From the NCBI GenBank assembly GCA_003116875.1, contig BCKT01000007.1, forward strand, positions 608,365 to 672,364: 64,000 bases of DNA, given 5' to 3'. The notes beneath the pieces were generated by a model. The model was given only the letters and a program-made list of their open reading frames with translations, was not told the DNA's origin and made no database searches. The DNA is from Takashimella koratensis (taxonomy: Eukaryota; Basidiomycota; Tremellomycetes; Trichosporonales; Tetragoniomycetaceae). The position numbers and the translations under genes were made by a program. Every line of letters begins with the position of its first letter. The first letter of the stretch is position 1. Positions 45,356 through 57,546 of the stretch are shown piece by piece.

Positions 45356-47933
45356 TCAGTCCTTCTCGACCGCCACCTCCCCTTCAATCGGGGTAGCCAC
45401 CGACGTGCTCTGCTCTGACGCTGGCGGTTCGCTCGGGGTCGAACTTGGTCGTCGGTCTCTGTTCAAACTGTAGTACTTTGTCCAAAGGGTGACCGCCAGT
45501 GCGATGAGGTACAAGACCGTCTGGATCATCCAACACGGCTTGAAACTATCCGCGAGAGCAGTGAGAACCCTATCCCTCGTCTCCCCGGCCGGCAAGTCGT
45601 GTAATAACTGATACCCTGCAGTAGATGTGGGGACTGTGAACTCGGTTCCGTATCCTGGGATTTGCTCGAATTTCGATCTCATCCCCGAATTGAGAATAGC
45701 AGTCATCACTGCGATCCCAATACTACCTCCTAGAGACCTCGTGAGCGTCCAAGCACTAGTCACAGCCGCCATCTCCTTTAGCGGCATCGAAGCCTGTACG
45801 ATCAAGAGCGGGACTTGTAGACCCAACCCGGCTCCGAGTCCCGTCACGATCTCCAGCCCGCACTGAGTCCCGATGGACAGAGAGGAGGTGAAAAAGTGGT
45901 AGATGAGTCCGGAACCGAGAGCTCCAAGAGCGTACCCGACCCAAGCGATCGGACGGGTAATACCCCATCGATTGGTGACGAAACCAGCAAGGACGATGAT
46001 CCATGCCACGCAGCAGGCAAAGGGAAGCATCTGGATACCGGCACCGAGAGCGTCGCTGCCCCGTACACCCTGGAAGAATTGGGGAAGGAGCCAATTGGTA
46101 GGGATGAACGCGGTGGCATGGAGTGTCGACCCGATGATGAAGAACAGCGGTGTGCGGGTTTTGAACGCGCGCTAGGAAGGTGTCAGTATGGTGATCAGTC
46201 GATATTGATTATGTAGTATAGAAGGAGAGTGAAGCACAGGGGAGGATGGGGTTAGACGAACCGGTGGGATGATCGCGTTCCGCTTGGTGAATAAGAAATT
46301 GACGATCGCTCCAACACCAACGACAAACCCAACTACGATCAATGCAATCGTGTTGGCCTTGTCGAATCCGTCATCTGCGGCGATGGCGAATCCGACAATG
46401 ATGAGTGACCCGGCGGCCATGATGAGGATGCTACGAGCCGAGGTCAGTATCATAATCGAAAAGGGACCCGGTCACAAGGATCAGGGAGAGGTCTACTCAC
46501 AGGCCGACAAAATCAAATGTCTCTTTGAACATCTTGAACGTGTACCCCTTGGTCGGGTTGAGTTTGAGCGTGAGGAACAGGAGGATTAATGCGATTCCAC
46601 AAGTCGGGAGGTTGATATCTATAATTCGTCAGCACCTCCCTTCTTGGAATCGCGAATGGCTTAACTGACAGAAGCACCACCGCCTGAACACGGGTGTTAG
46701 CACAGATTCAACTTATGAAAAAAGGACAGAGGATGAACCGCGACTTACCAAGTGACCTTCTCAGTTAGAGCGCCACCGAGAATAGGTCCAAGGGCCGCAG
46801 CGACACCCCACGAGGCGCCAAGCAGACCCTGGTACATTCCACGTTGAGACAATGGCACGATGTCGGCTATCGATGGATGAGATCAGCTCTCTTTATCCTC
46901 TTTCCGAGTTGGCCTGCAGCCGAGTGTGGACTCACCGATGACAATCGAGGTTAGACCGATGATCGAGCCGCCTCCAGCACCTTGGAACAATCGCGCAACG
47001 ATCAACCTGATCACCAAAGCTTCAGTTCTGGTCATACAAACTCTCCACACTAACAACACCGTCGAGACTCTATAATGCTCTCGCCCAGTTTTCCAACTTA
47101 CCAAGTCATATTCTTTGCCGCGCCACAAACACCAGAAGCGACGGTGAAACAGATGATCGCGGCGTACAACATTGGTTTTCGGCCAACGATATCGCTTAGT
47201 CGACCGTTCAGGGGTGTGAGGAGGGTCATTGCAAGCATGTATGCCTATATGTATGAGAGCGACGGCGATGCACGATGAAAGAATGGAAAGGGGCAAAGAG
47301 AAGGGTTGATTGGAATTTTGAGCTTGTCAGGACGGTTTGTTCCTCGTTACCAATAGATTCGGAGCAGGTACGTACCGTTCCGACCCAGCTGTACTCTGAC
47401 GGCGTAGCATTCAGTTCTTGAGAGATCGTAGGAAGCGCAGTCGCGACAATCTAGACTCCAGTCAGTATGCAACCCAGAAAGGACCCCTCTTTAGCCTTCC
47501 GCCACGTACAGTTTGGTCCACTGCTGCAAGGAATAAGACCAAGCCGATACTGTCCATTGTCAGCTACCTCGCTTCCACGATCGAATTCGGCTTAAGGCTA
47601 ACTCACCATGGCATGACAAGCAGCAGGTTGTTATCTGGTAAATCTGGCATATCTGTTTACGCGTCAACATGGCTCTCCAGCCCCTGCTCTTTCTTTTTCA
47701 ACACACGACCGAGTTCTTCTCAAACCTCAGCGTGCCTCGACGCCCGACTCACCTTTATCACCCTCTGTCAACCCGCTACCTTTTACATGCCCTTTCTCCG
47801 CATCCGGGACCTCGCTTGCTCTCCTCGTCGCAACTCCCTCGATCACTTCCGCCGACTCGATCTCCCGCTCTCGACTGGCCTCGATCGCCTCGGGTGTCGT
47901 GGTCTGTATCTCGGTCACTCGAGCTGGGTCCAT
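45356..47933 (-). CDS. MFS drug:H+ antiporter, DHA2 (14-TM) family
   Basis: Predicted plasma-membrane exporter of toxic small molecules, driven by the proton gradient; about 620 residues. A charged cytosolic N-terminus (MDPARVTEIQTTTPEAIEAS...) precedes the first helix. The DHA2 motif is LDQTIVATALPTI-like (AAVDQTI | VATALPTISQEL), then GRLSDIVGRK (motif A), LIVARLFQGAGGGSI (motif B), LGASWGVAAALGPILGG (motif C) and RWCFYINLP, the characteristic 14-TM sequence, resolved by a GTCAGT intron. About ten exons, several of only 40-90 nt. The C-terminal tail is Ser/Glu-rich ending VEKD. Substrate is unknown; there are no biosynthetic genes nearby to suggest one. It converges on the ARMT1-like gene. 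Confidence 0.9.
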
Positions 47934-48532
47934 TATAGTGATGATAGGTTAAGGTTATGGGGAAGGGAGGAGGTGGGAGATGGGGCCGGCTCGATCGGCA
48001 GGTGAGCGGACCGAGTCGGTTTTGAAAACAGTGAAAGGAGTGGACAATGGACGATGCTTGTCCTTTTTTTCGGCTAGGCGGGGTTCTCGATTCCAGCTGT
48101 GAGAAACCGGGCAGACGCGGGTGTATACACAAAGGAGTCTGCGTGTATAAGAGTGTATACAAGCCGTGATGAGTCGGGAAGAGACAAAGAGGGATGCGAT
48201 GGAAAGAAAGAGGATGCCAAGATTTGGCCGAAAAAGTTGCGCCATTGTGGTGTCGATCGGACAGCTCCGAAGCTCCTTCCGTGGACCCATTTTCCCCACT
48301 TTTCCCCCACCTGACTCCACTCGCTTAACCCGCCCTCCCGGCCACCTCCACGAATCACGTCTTCACTGCATAGGATTGTTCAAAAATGCATATTGGGGTT
48401 TTTTTTATTTCTTTTCTTCTTTGGCAGAACGGCCCGCGGCGTCGGCTTATGGGGGTCGTGTTTTCCTCGGTCGGTTCGGTAGCTCGGGTGGGAACAATCA
48501 CGCAAAAGCCGGCCAGAACGGATATCCAGAGC
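47934..48532. other. Intergenic region between MFS start and NDK stop
   Basis: 599 bp with the promoter of the MFS gene and the 3' flank of NDK. It includes GTGTATACACAAAGG...GTGTATAAGAGTGTATACAAG near 48120-48162, a set of repeated GTGTATA words that could hold a TATA-like element for the MFS gene (about 190-230 bp upstream of it). No gene. Confidence 0.5.
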
Positions 48533-49702
48533 TTACTCGTAGATCCAAGCGGCCGACGAGAGCTTGTACTGAGCAATACCCCTGAAAATCCACGGGTGAG
48601 TTACCGCTCCTTTTTTTGGGCTCGAAGTGGGATTCAGGCACGCCCAAAACGCGAAAATTCAAGAGAACGCAGGAAAGAAAAACGTGGAGGGCAGGAATGG
48701 GAGCTATGATTCAGTGACGTACTCCGGGAACCAGAGAGCGATCTCCTTTTGGCCGTTCTCGACCGAGTCGGAGCCGTGGCAGACGTTCTGAAGGGGGTCA
48801 GCTTCTGACATGCATGAGTGGTAGCTCAGAGTCACTCACGGCACCGACAGCGAGGGCGTAGTCACCACGGATCTGTGACGAGTCAGCGGGGGGTTCCTTT
48901 GCTCAGATAGATCAACTTACGGTGCCCGGGACCGAGGCGAGCGGGTTGGTGGCACCGAGCATGACACGGCCGGTCTTGACGGCGTCGAGGCCCTCCCAGA
49001 CCATGCAGACGACGGGGCCCGAGATCACTAAAGGAATGTAAGCAAAGGCGATCCTAATCACGATAAGCTCAAACCCACTGTAGTCGACCATGCGGGGGAA
49101 GAACGGCTTGTCCTTGAGGTCGGCATAGTGCTTCTCGAGGTGGTCGCGGCTCGGGGTGGCGAGCTTGAGAGCGACGAGCTGGACGAAATTAGTCGCAGTC
49201 GTAGGTTGTGTTGGACATCGAGCGAACAACACGACATCGCGATCGGAACTCACCTTGAAGCCACGCTTCTCGAAGCGGCCGATGATCTCACCGACGAGAC
49301 TGCAGACGTCAGCTACCGTGTCGCTCGTTTCAAGACCCGGTCGGTCAGCGTGATCGCCTGGGACCGACACGTGGCACTCACCCGCGCTGGACACCGTCCG
49401 GCCTGTTTCAGGACGAGGTAACGAGGTTGGTAGTGATCGAAAGCCATTGGAAACGGGGATTGCGTCGAGAGGTAGCAGAGGCGAGGGCGCAGTGGAGGGG
49501 TCGGAGAGGATGGTACGGGAGAAGGCGAGAGGAGAGGTAAAGGCGATCAATGCACTCGTCAGTCAGAGCTTTGGAGGTCCCACTCGATCGAGCGGGAATG
49601 GGTCGTTGGTTTAGACGCGTGGAGTGGAGGGAGAGGAAGGAAAGCAAATATTGGCCGCTCTACGCACTTGATCATGATGTAGGTCTGCTCAGTGGTCGAC
49701 AT
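48533..49702 (-). CDS. NDK1: Nucleoside diphosphate kinase
   Basis: Transfers gamma-phosphate among nucleoside di- and triphosphates through a phospho-His intermediate; cytosolic and mitochondrial-intermembrane enzyme of about 152 residues, the usual length. Exons encode [12 protein letters not shown], then [85 protein letters not shown], then [20 protein letters not shown] with the active-site His in NVCHGSD. The last exon is [15 protein letters not shown], joined by a GTACGT intron; stop at 48533-48535. It has five or six introns. It is divergent from the first CAP gene. Confidence 0.95.
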
Positions 49703-50870
49703 TGTGTGAGGTTGGGTGGGTGTTGTGGTGTTGAGTATGTGAGTGAGGATGAGGATGAGGATGAGGATGAGGGTGGAGTACACGATTCAATGGGCAGGCA
49801 GGTCGGAGCGCGTTTGGCAGCGGGGAATCCTGAGTGTGGCACTTTGGGACTTGTTTCATGGACTGGTTACGTAACAGACGTGCCCCATCCCGCCTAGGCC
49901 ACGTTTCACGTCCCCTGGTGGTTTCATCGCGTTCTTTGGGTCCTTTGGATCCCTTCAATAACCCTCCCTGCCCCCCTGCACATCTTGCCAATCAGCGCCA
50001 CCCTCGCGCACATCCTATCAATCCGGAGGAGGACAAGAAGGGAACAGAGACCAAAGAAGACGAGCTCCTTGGCATGGGCATCCATAAGATGTAGGCGGGG
50101 ACTGGTCCTGGTGCATCCGGTTCGTTGACAGGTGTATACTGGGTAGAGGGTAACGAGTTATGACAAAGTGGAGAAAGAGAAAGAGGAGAACGAGCAGAGC
50201 TCGAGCTCGGAGCAACGCAATCCCCGCTTCATCCGCAATCATGTGCACACTTTGGAAACTTAGAAACAAAAAGGTTTTTGGAACCACCGGAACCTGCGGG
50301 GGGAAACAATCGCAGCCTTGCCCCTGTCAATTCAATCTCTCAGCGTCCAAGGCCCTCGAAACCGGGGGGATCGCCCGGATCCTCTGCCTACATCTCTGCT
50401 CTGGACCTCTCCCCTCTCTCCCCTTGCCCTCGTCCTTGGCCCTATCAACATGCACCACACCCTCACTCTGTATCCCCCCTCCCAGCGACCATTGCCGTCG
50501 CGACTCCCTTGTTTCGGTCCTCCGACGCAAGGGCGCCGACGGGGTCGTCGGACAGGGGAAATGGACAGGCCGCCCCTCGGACCTCGATGAACGCACGCAT
50601 CGACGACGCTAACATACGTTGGTACATATATGTCTGCTGGCTCGATACTCTTACTCTTCCCCTCCCTCCTTCCTCGTCTGCACTGTACATCTGGCTGGCC
50701 AGACTACACCCATCCAACTCACCCACGCTCATTACCCCGGTCCCAGTCCTGACCACCACCCATCGCCTAACAATCTTCGTCAGCTCAACTTACGACCTAC
50801 GACCTCTACGACCCTCGCGACACGCACGCCTCCCGCCCCACGCCCTCAACACCCACCTCTAGCCCCTACC
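49703..50870. promoter_or_regulatory. Divergent intergenic region (NDK / CAP gene 1)
   Basis: 1.17 kb. A GAGGAT hexamer is repeated four times at 49747-49770, 45-68 bp upstream of the NDK start. The CAP-proximal part (50640-50870) is CT/CA-rich, with ACATATATGT at about 50627-50636 as a weak TATA-like element. No gene recognised. Confidence 0.5.
49747..49770. repeat. GAGGAT hexamer x4
   Basis: Four perfect tandem GAGGAT units, flanked by partial copies, in the NDK promoter or 5' leader. Confidence 0.8.
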
Positions 50871-52152
50871 ATGAAGCTCTCCCTCACCACCTCCTTGGCT
50901 ATCCTCGCCTCCATCGCATCCGCTGAGGCCGCCGCGATCGGTTGCACTCGCCGCAATTCCACCACGGCCTCTTCCAACGGGACCAACCTCGGCTCCAGCG
51001 ACTTTGCGACTGGCAAGGGCAACGAGTCGAGTGGAGGGTTCGAATGGCCCGGATCTAACGGTGGGGAAGTGACCAATGGGACTGAGTGGACCGGGTTCAA
51101 CCGCACCGAATGGAATTTTACCGGCCAAGGGATGCCGAGTGGGATCCCAAGTGATATCGCCAGCTCAATCTCGGCGGCCATCACTCAGCTCGCGACTGTC
51201 GTGAGCCAGAGTGAGGCCGCGCCCACGTCGTCCCCTTCCAGTGTGGACAACCTCGCCGTTGCTGCGTCGGTGAGTCCTACCTCTGGCCCCAGCCGTTCAT
51301 CCTCTCACATCTTGAGTTCCCCGTTGACACTTTGCAGAGCTCGGCGAGCCCCGCAGCTGCCGCCGCCACCACTGCTAGCGGGACGTCCGGTGACGCTGGC
51401 TCGACCACCGCCGTCCTCGCTTCCGACTCGGACATTGCTCAGACACTCATCTCACTTCACAATGCCGAGCGCGCAGACTATGGTGAGTCAGCTAAGATTT
51501 CCATCGATTTATAGCTAACAAGCCTCCTTTTCCAGGCGCTGGGACGGTCGCTTGGAACGACTCGCTCGCGACGTACGCGACCAACTGGGCCGACAAGTGC
51601 GGCTTTGAGCACAGCGGTGGACCGAGTGGGGAGAACTTGTGAGCGCTGCTGACCTCCACTATTCGTCACAGCAGCCACTAACTTCGTCCAGGGCCGCCGG
51701 AACCGGGTCCGGCTACTCTGTCACCGACGCGTTCAACTCTTGGGCGTACGAGAACTGTAAGCCGTCGAGATCGACCTCTATCCCCATACAAGTGAACTAA
51801 CTGGCTCGCCCCTGATCAGCATCCTACACTACCCCTGGTTTCACCGAGGCGACGGGTCACTTCACGCAGGTCGTCTGGAAGTCGACCACAACCATCGGTT
51901 GTGCCTGGGTCCCCTGTGCGGCCGGGACGATCTTTTCTTCGTCGTACGGGACCTCCCAGTACCTCGTTTGTGAGTATGAGAAGGCCATATCAATACAAAG
52001 GAAGGCGGCTGGGAGGAGGTAGAAGACTGGAGGGACTCTTGGACAACGGGCTGTTGCTAACCTGCACAGGCGAGTACTACCCCGCTGGAAACATTGTCGG
52101 CGACAACAACCAGTACTTTATCGACAACGTCGGCTCGCTCGTCACCTCGTAG
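50871..52152 (+). CDS. Secreted CAP/SCP (PR-1-like) protein 1
   Basis: Predicted extracellular protein of the CAP superfamily (SCP/TAPS, PR-1; yeast Pry1 binds sterols and fatty acids). Signal peptide MKLSLTTSLAILASIASAEA, then a Ser/Thr/Gly-rich, N-glycosylation-rich stalk (NGTE, NRTE, NFTG), then the CAP domain from about SDSDIAQTLISLHNAERADYG. CAP motifs: CGFEHSGGPSGENLAAGTG (His and Glu of the cavity), TGHFTQVVWKSTTTIGCAWVPC and YLVCEYYPAGNIVG; four Cys in the usual places. About six exons with small introns; stop TAG 52150-52152. Its domain start, linker and intron layout are shared with the gene at 53046, which implies a tandem duplication. Confidence 0.92.
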
Positions 52153-53045
52153 GCGCGCTTAAAATGATGAATTGTGGCTTGATCGTTGAACACTGCCTGG
52201 AGCGTGTGGATCCCCACCATCTGTCGTTAAAACACCCCCTCCCCCTCCCCTTCCCCCTGCGCTGCATCCACTTCAGCCCCTTCTCTCCTCCGTTGACGAT
52301 GATCGAAAATATATACCAAGAAGTGACGAGACGTAAGACGTAGAACGTCTGTGTATGGACTTTGTGAAGATTTGCAAACCCTCGCGGGTGGGGTGAAAAG
52401 GAGGGCCATCCTCGCTACCCCTCGTTACGGTGTATCCTTTGCGTCGCTCCTTGGCGACTGCGACGAGTTACGACTCACGTGTCTCGGGGTGAGTCAGAAG
52501 GGATGTGCGACTAGACATATTCTCGAGCCGTATGAGGTCGGAATATGCCAAGCACCTCATACCTACTTTGTTTGCTTCAACAAAGCGTTCATCTCGTCTA
52601 GATCTACAGCTCTTATCTAGCCTCTCTATCTATACGGTACAAAGATTTACACCCGGGGCTCCATTGTCTCCATCCTGCCAAGCCCAAAGGAAACAATCGC
52701 CGAAGGTGTCATCCCTCAACCCTCAACGGAATAGCACCCAGGTGACAAAGGCTTTGGACCAGCCTGTTCCCTCCCGACGCCCCCAACCCCTATCGCCGTT
52801 GATCCCGGATTCACCTCCGTGCCGACGGAGCTGATGTGAATCTTTCCTCTCCACTCACCTCCGTTCGTTGTGAAGTTGTCTCTGGCTGGCCAGGTCACGC
52901 CCCCACCTCACACATCCGTCCAGCTCGTCGCCGCTCTTTCCATTCATCACCACTACGGTTCCATCCTCCAACTGCTCCTTGAGCCTGCTCGACCGCTACC
53001 TTGACGCATAACTGAGAGTGTCCCCTTTGCGAAGCCACCACCGCC
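52153..53045. other. Intergenic region between CAP genes 1 and 2
   Basis: 893 bp. It includes a C-rich tract at 52231-52259, AT-richer sequence (AAAATATATACC at about 52306) that may belong to the 3' end of CAP gene 1, and a CT-rich leader before CAP gene 2. Short frames here show no motif. Confidence 0.5.
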
Positions 53046-54187
53046 ATGCTCACCTCCCTCGTGCTCCTGGGAGTTTTGTCCGCTATCGCCCAAAGCAACG
53101 CCGCCCCCACAGGCACCGGCAAGAGCAAGGGCAACGCCAATCTTGGAGTCAACAACTTTGCCTTGAATGGGAAATCTCACAAGGGTTCTAACTGGCTTGG
53201 AACGGGTGGCCAAGTCTCCCACTCCCATGCAGCCGCGAGCTCGGCACCTCCTGTCCCCACTTCAAGTGACAACCCCGCTCCTGACCCACCTGCAACGACC
53301 TCCAGCTTCGAGGAGGTGATCGTCACCGTAAGCCGGGCTCCTCACCCCTCTTCTTCCTTGCACTTGCACCAGCTATCCCCTAACCTCGCCCTAGACCTCT
53401 TCTGAAGCCGCAGCGCCCGCCACCACTTCCGACACTTCCGGCACCACGAGGACATCAGGCGAAGCCGGATCGACTACCGGCGTCCTTTCCTCTGACTCGG
53501 ACATCGCCCAAACACTCATCTCGTTACACAACGCCGAGCGCAAAGACTATGGTGAGTCCTGCCTTTACCGCTCAGGCCTGAACTCACGATCATCAGGAGC
53601 TGGCGACCTTACGTGGGACGATTCGTTAGCCCAGTATGCGTCTACCTACGCAGACGGGTGTGTTTTCGTGCACAGCGGAGGACCCAGTGGAGAGAACCTG
53701 TGAGCGATGGTGTTCAGGGAGGCTCAGACAGTTATTCAACTGACGGGTTCGCTTCAGCGCCGCAGGGACTGGACCAGGCTACACCGTTACCGATGCGTTC
53801 AACTCGTGGGCATACGAGAACAGTGAGTGAGAAAAAACTCGGTTTGATCGAGCGGTATAATACATTCTCAGGGCTAGGGAGGACCTAGGATATTGACCTT
53901 TGTTTGGCAGCGTCATACACAGGTGACGTTGGCGATGGGTCGGCTGGACACTGGACTCAAGTTGTTTGGAAAGCGACCACGACGATTGGTTGTGCATGGG
54001 TGCCGTGTGCTCCTGGGTCGATCTTTGACGCGAAATACGGGGACATCCAGTATCTTGTCTGTGCGTTATCACCAGGTGTGAGACAAGTCAAAACGTTATG
54101 CTGACTTGTCGCAATGGCACAGGCGAGTATTCTCCTGGTGGGAACATGGACGGGGAGTATGCCGACAATGTCGGGTCTGCTTCGTAG
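53046..54187 (+). CDS. Secreted CAP/SCP protein 2
   Basis: Second CAP-superfamily secreted protein, about 290 residues, a tandem paralogue of the gene at 50871. Signal peptide MLTSLVLLGVLSAIAQSNAA, a shorter low-complexity stalk with a Lys/Asn/Gly start and PTSSDNPAPDPPATTSS, then SDSDIAQTLISLHNAERKDYG, nearly identical to CAP 1. CAP motifs: CVFVHSGGPSGENLAAGTG, AGHWTQVVWKATTTIGCAWVPC and YLVCEYSPGGNMDG. Two differences from CAP 1: GHW replaces GHF, and the acidic residue before TGH (EATGH in CAP 1) is lost (DGSAGH), so one of the four cavity residues may be missing. The C-terminus is shorter (ends NVGSAS). Stop TAG 54185-54187. Confidence 0.9.
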
Positions 54188-54621
54188 GCGATTGCCCATC
54201 GGTGTTCCGCCGTCTGTAGCGGGGAGGCAACAACGATGTCTGCGATTCTGTCTCTCTCGTTCCGTTCTGGACCTTTTCCCATATACCTTGTGGCCATCCT
54301 TGGAAGTACCTATACCCAGGACCTGAAGAAGACACGACGTAGACCGTCATGCATGTTGATGGACAATTGGTTACCAGAGTAGACTGCCACTTGCCACACA
54401 CATGGAGCCCCGATCAAATGATCAAAAATCATGTACGACGCGCGGTGGAGGTCAGCCAAAGAAATCAAAACGTCGTCGCCATCACTGCATCACTCGTTCC
54501 GCACCGACTCCCTCTTTCCCACTGCACCATCGCTCATCCCACCGCTTCCTCAGGCCGGCCTGTCCTCTTCCCCTTCATCACTGGTATACCGGGAAACACC
54601 AGCCCCAGACCGACCCTCACG
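54188..54621. promoter_or_regulatory. Upstream region of the oxygenase locus
   Basis: 434 bp between CAP gene 2 and the oxygenase start. The frame of the oxygenase stays open upstream to 54349, but the acidic start MEDYYDYDDG at 54622 has the better context. No motif element recognised. Confidence 0.45.
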
Positions 54622-57546
54622 ATGGAAGACTACTACGATTACGATGACGGCTACGACTACGACGACGACGATGTGGACGACGAGTCCATGTTTGACGAAG
54701 AAGAAGAAGAAGAAGAAGAGGAAGACATGGGCATCCCTGCCATGCGGGAGGACGGGTTCGAGGAGGAATCCTGCAGCGACGAGGTCCCGGGTGATACCGA
54801 GGGCCCGTTGTTTGACTTGGGCAAGGAACTCGCGACGGCCGTCCCGTCAAGTGCGGGCGAGGACGACGCTTTGTTCAGTTTCGGCGGAGCGGCCGACTTT
54901 CTCCCTTCTGCGCCTGGACTTCGAATTGACGGGTACGGCGATGTCACCCTCCCGCTGACCAACGACGCCGAGGCCGAGCGGCTCATCAAAGTCTGCGAAC
55001 AGGCTCCGTTTGGCCGTGCGGGTCCCGGTTCAAAACCCGGCGAGTCGATTATCGACACTACCGTTCGCGACTCGTTCCAGCTCGACGCGAAAAAGGTGCA
55101 CCTCACCGACCCGACCTAGGCAGCAGGGCTCGACACTGCGCGCGAGATGATTGCGGCCCAGCTTGGCGTAGAAGGAACGCCCATCACGCTCAAGCTGTAC
55201 AAGTTTTTACTGTACCGGCCTGGAGGACATTTCGGGCGGCACCGCGATACGGAGAAGGCCAAGGGCATGTTCGCGACCATGGTAGTGCAGGTGCCGTCGG
55301 TGCACAAAGGAGGGCGTCTGATGGTGTACAAGAACGGGGAGGAAGAGCCTATCATCCATGACTTTGGCCAGGCAGAGGGAGGTGGTGACGGGGAGGGCGC
55401 AGCCAAGTGTCATTATGCGGTACACTACGCGGACGCCGAGCACGCCCTCGAGCCAGTATCGGAAGGGTACCGCCTCGCATTGGTCTACTCCATTTGCTGG
55501 CCTGCACGCTCGTCGATACCCGCACCGTCTGCCAACGCGAAATCACTCGAACGCATGACGGCGTTGTTGACTGCCCTCGCTCTGGGTGAACGCCGCTTCC
55601 ATTACTTTTTCCAACACGAGTACACGCCGAAGAGTATCACCGACCTCGGCATGGGTGCGCTCAAGGGCGCCGACCGAGCACGTTTGGCTCATCTCCGCGC
55701 GGCAAAAGACGCCGCTGCCGACGACTCCAAGTTTACCTTCTTCCTCGCCAAGGCCGAGCGGACGACGGCGTACTATTCCCCCATGTTCGCAGAGGACGAG
55801 GATATCGATCCGCGCGATATTGACGAGTGGGAGATCTCGGACGGGCCTGACGACGAGGTCGCAGAGCTGTACGAGCTCGCTGGCGAATCGATTGGCAAGT
55901 GTCGTAATCGTAGTACGGGGCGGGCGAGTAAACTCGACGAGGAGAACACGCTCAACCCGGACGAACAAACCAGCAGGCAGCTGTGGTCGGGCCACCGAAC
56001 GGCCGCATACGAAGGGTACCTCGGTAACGAGTCAGCGACAAAGGATACGACGTATCACACGTATGTCCTCCTCGCTGTCCCAACCCAGAAAGAGAGCGTC
56101 GCCATGATCGACTACATCGGAGAAGACGGGGCGCTCAAGCGTCTCACTCGGTCCGGTATTGACATCGCCCAGCTCGACGGGTATCTCCGGTACGTCCTGG
56201 AGCGGCGCGAGTCGGCCAAGTCGGCCGACCGGTTCCCTTCCCGAGCTGCGATCGCTTCCTCGGGCGGGATGTTAATTAGCGCCGGTGTGGTCACACGCGC
56301 CGTCGACTACTACCACGATACCAAATTCAAGAAAGGGGACGGACCGTTCCGCCGTGCCGTCTTCCAAGCGATCATCCAGCAGCCCGAGGGTAAAGCGCGC
56401 GCCGAGCTCGCCAAGCTGTACCTCAAGCTCTGCTCAACCGTCGACCAGCTCGTACCTGGCAGTGATGGCGGGAACCCCCAGGCATGGGATGACATGGTGC
56501 AGCTCGTGCAATCGAACGATATGTGGCCAGCCGTTCGCAAGGCGGTGAAAGAGGCGTTCGCACCCGACCCGCCAGCAATCTACCGCTTCATCCTCCACTG
56601 TCACGCCGCGGCGGTCCCGAGGGAAAAGTGGGACGATGTGCTTGCAATGGCGATCGAGAGGCATAATGTCATGGTGGGCCGGAATGAGTGGGACGACGTC
56701 CCTGCTCAGCGCGACACGTGGAAGGCGGCGGGGATCGATTTGGGTGAGGTTAACGATGATCCGGGGCGACTACGCGAAGCCATCCTATCGAGATTCATGA
56801 CGACCCCGCCCGAGAAGCTCAGCGGCGTCGTCTCTGCGATCAAATCCCTGTACAAAGAATACACCGAGACCAAAACCGCGCACCGGATCCTCTTCCTGCC
56901 GAGCACCGACCAGCACCCGTTCAATACTCGTCGCTCGTCTGCACAGCTTGGGGCTTTGCTCAACCGCCGCGGGTCGTGGCTCACCGACCAGATTGCAAAG
57001 CTCGCTGCCGACACCACCCCGGGGGACTGGACTTTCCCCAAAGCCATTTTCTCCAGCCGACCCGAAGTCGAAGCTTTCCTCCGTGGTCCCGAACGCAAAA
57101 TGGAAGCCCGAGGATTTCGTTCGATCCGAGATGCCAAAGACTTTTGCAGACCGCTCCCGTACACCGAAACAAGGGAGAACGCATCGTATACCTTGCAGGA
57201 AGGCGGAACGGGGAAACACGCTTTTGTTACGATCAACAAGACGATAGGATATAAACAGAAACTGAGAGCGAAGGCAAGGGCCTTGAAAGCTGAGCTGGAG
57301 GAGATTGAGAAGATTGTGAAAGAAGTGGAAGGTGTGAAAGCGCTGGATAATGTCGATGTGAACAAGGCGAATACGAAGGGGAAGGGGAAAGGGAAAGGGT
57401 GCAAGACGAGTCCATCGAAACCGAGGCGTACGCCAGCGATTCATGCGGGAACACTTCGACCGGCCGAGGACCAAGCGAGCGAGGATTTCGAGCCCAGCAC
57501 GGCAGGTGCGTCGACATCTCGCCCGAAGAAAAAGGCTCGCGCGTAG
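54622..57546 (+). pseudogene. 2OG-Fe(II) oxygenase (prolyl-hydroxylase-like), broken by an in-frame amber codon
   Basis: An intronless frame of 974 codons, with one internal stop, encoding a large 2-oxoglutarate/Fe(II) dioxygenase-like protein. Acidic N-terminus (DYDDDDVDDESMFDEEEEE), then a beta-rich region (GYGDVTLPL ... EQAPFGRAGPGSKPGESIIDTTVRDSFQLD), then the jelly-roll core: LYKFLLYRPGGHFGRHRDTEKAKGMF with HxD iron ligands (His 55240-55242, Asp 55246-55248), and ADAEHALEPVSEGYRLALVY with the distal His and the Arg for 2-oxoglutarate. A ~600-residue C-terminal region ends in a Lys-rich, nuclear-localisation-like tail. TAG at 55117-55119 splits the frame after HLTDPT; nine codons later an ATG (55147) could restart a 799-residue protein that keeps all iron ligands. 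No plausible intron removes the TAG. Alternatives: readthrough, two proteins, sequencing error. Confidence 0.72.

Noticed and set aside
55085..55119. Very short intron removing the amber codon in the oxygenase frame
   Set aside because: The only frame-keeping choice close by (GTGCAC at 55096 to TAG at 55119) would be 24 nt, with about 9 nt before the branch site, below any intron seen here. A longer donor at about 55016 would delete the conserved SIIDTTVRDSF region.
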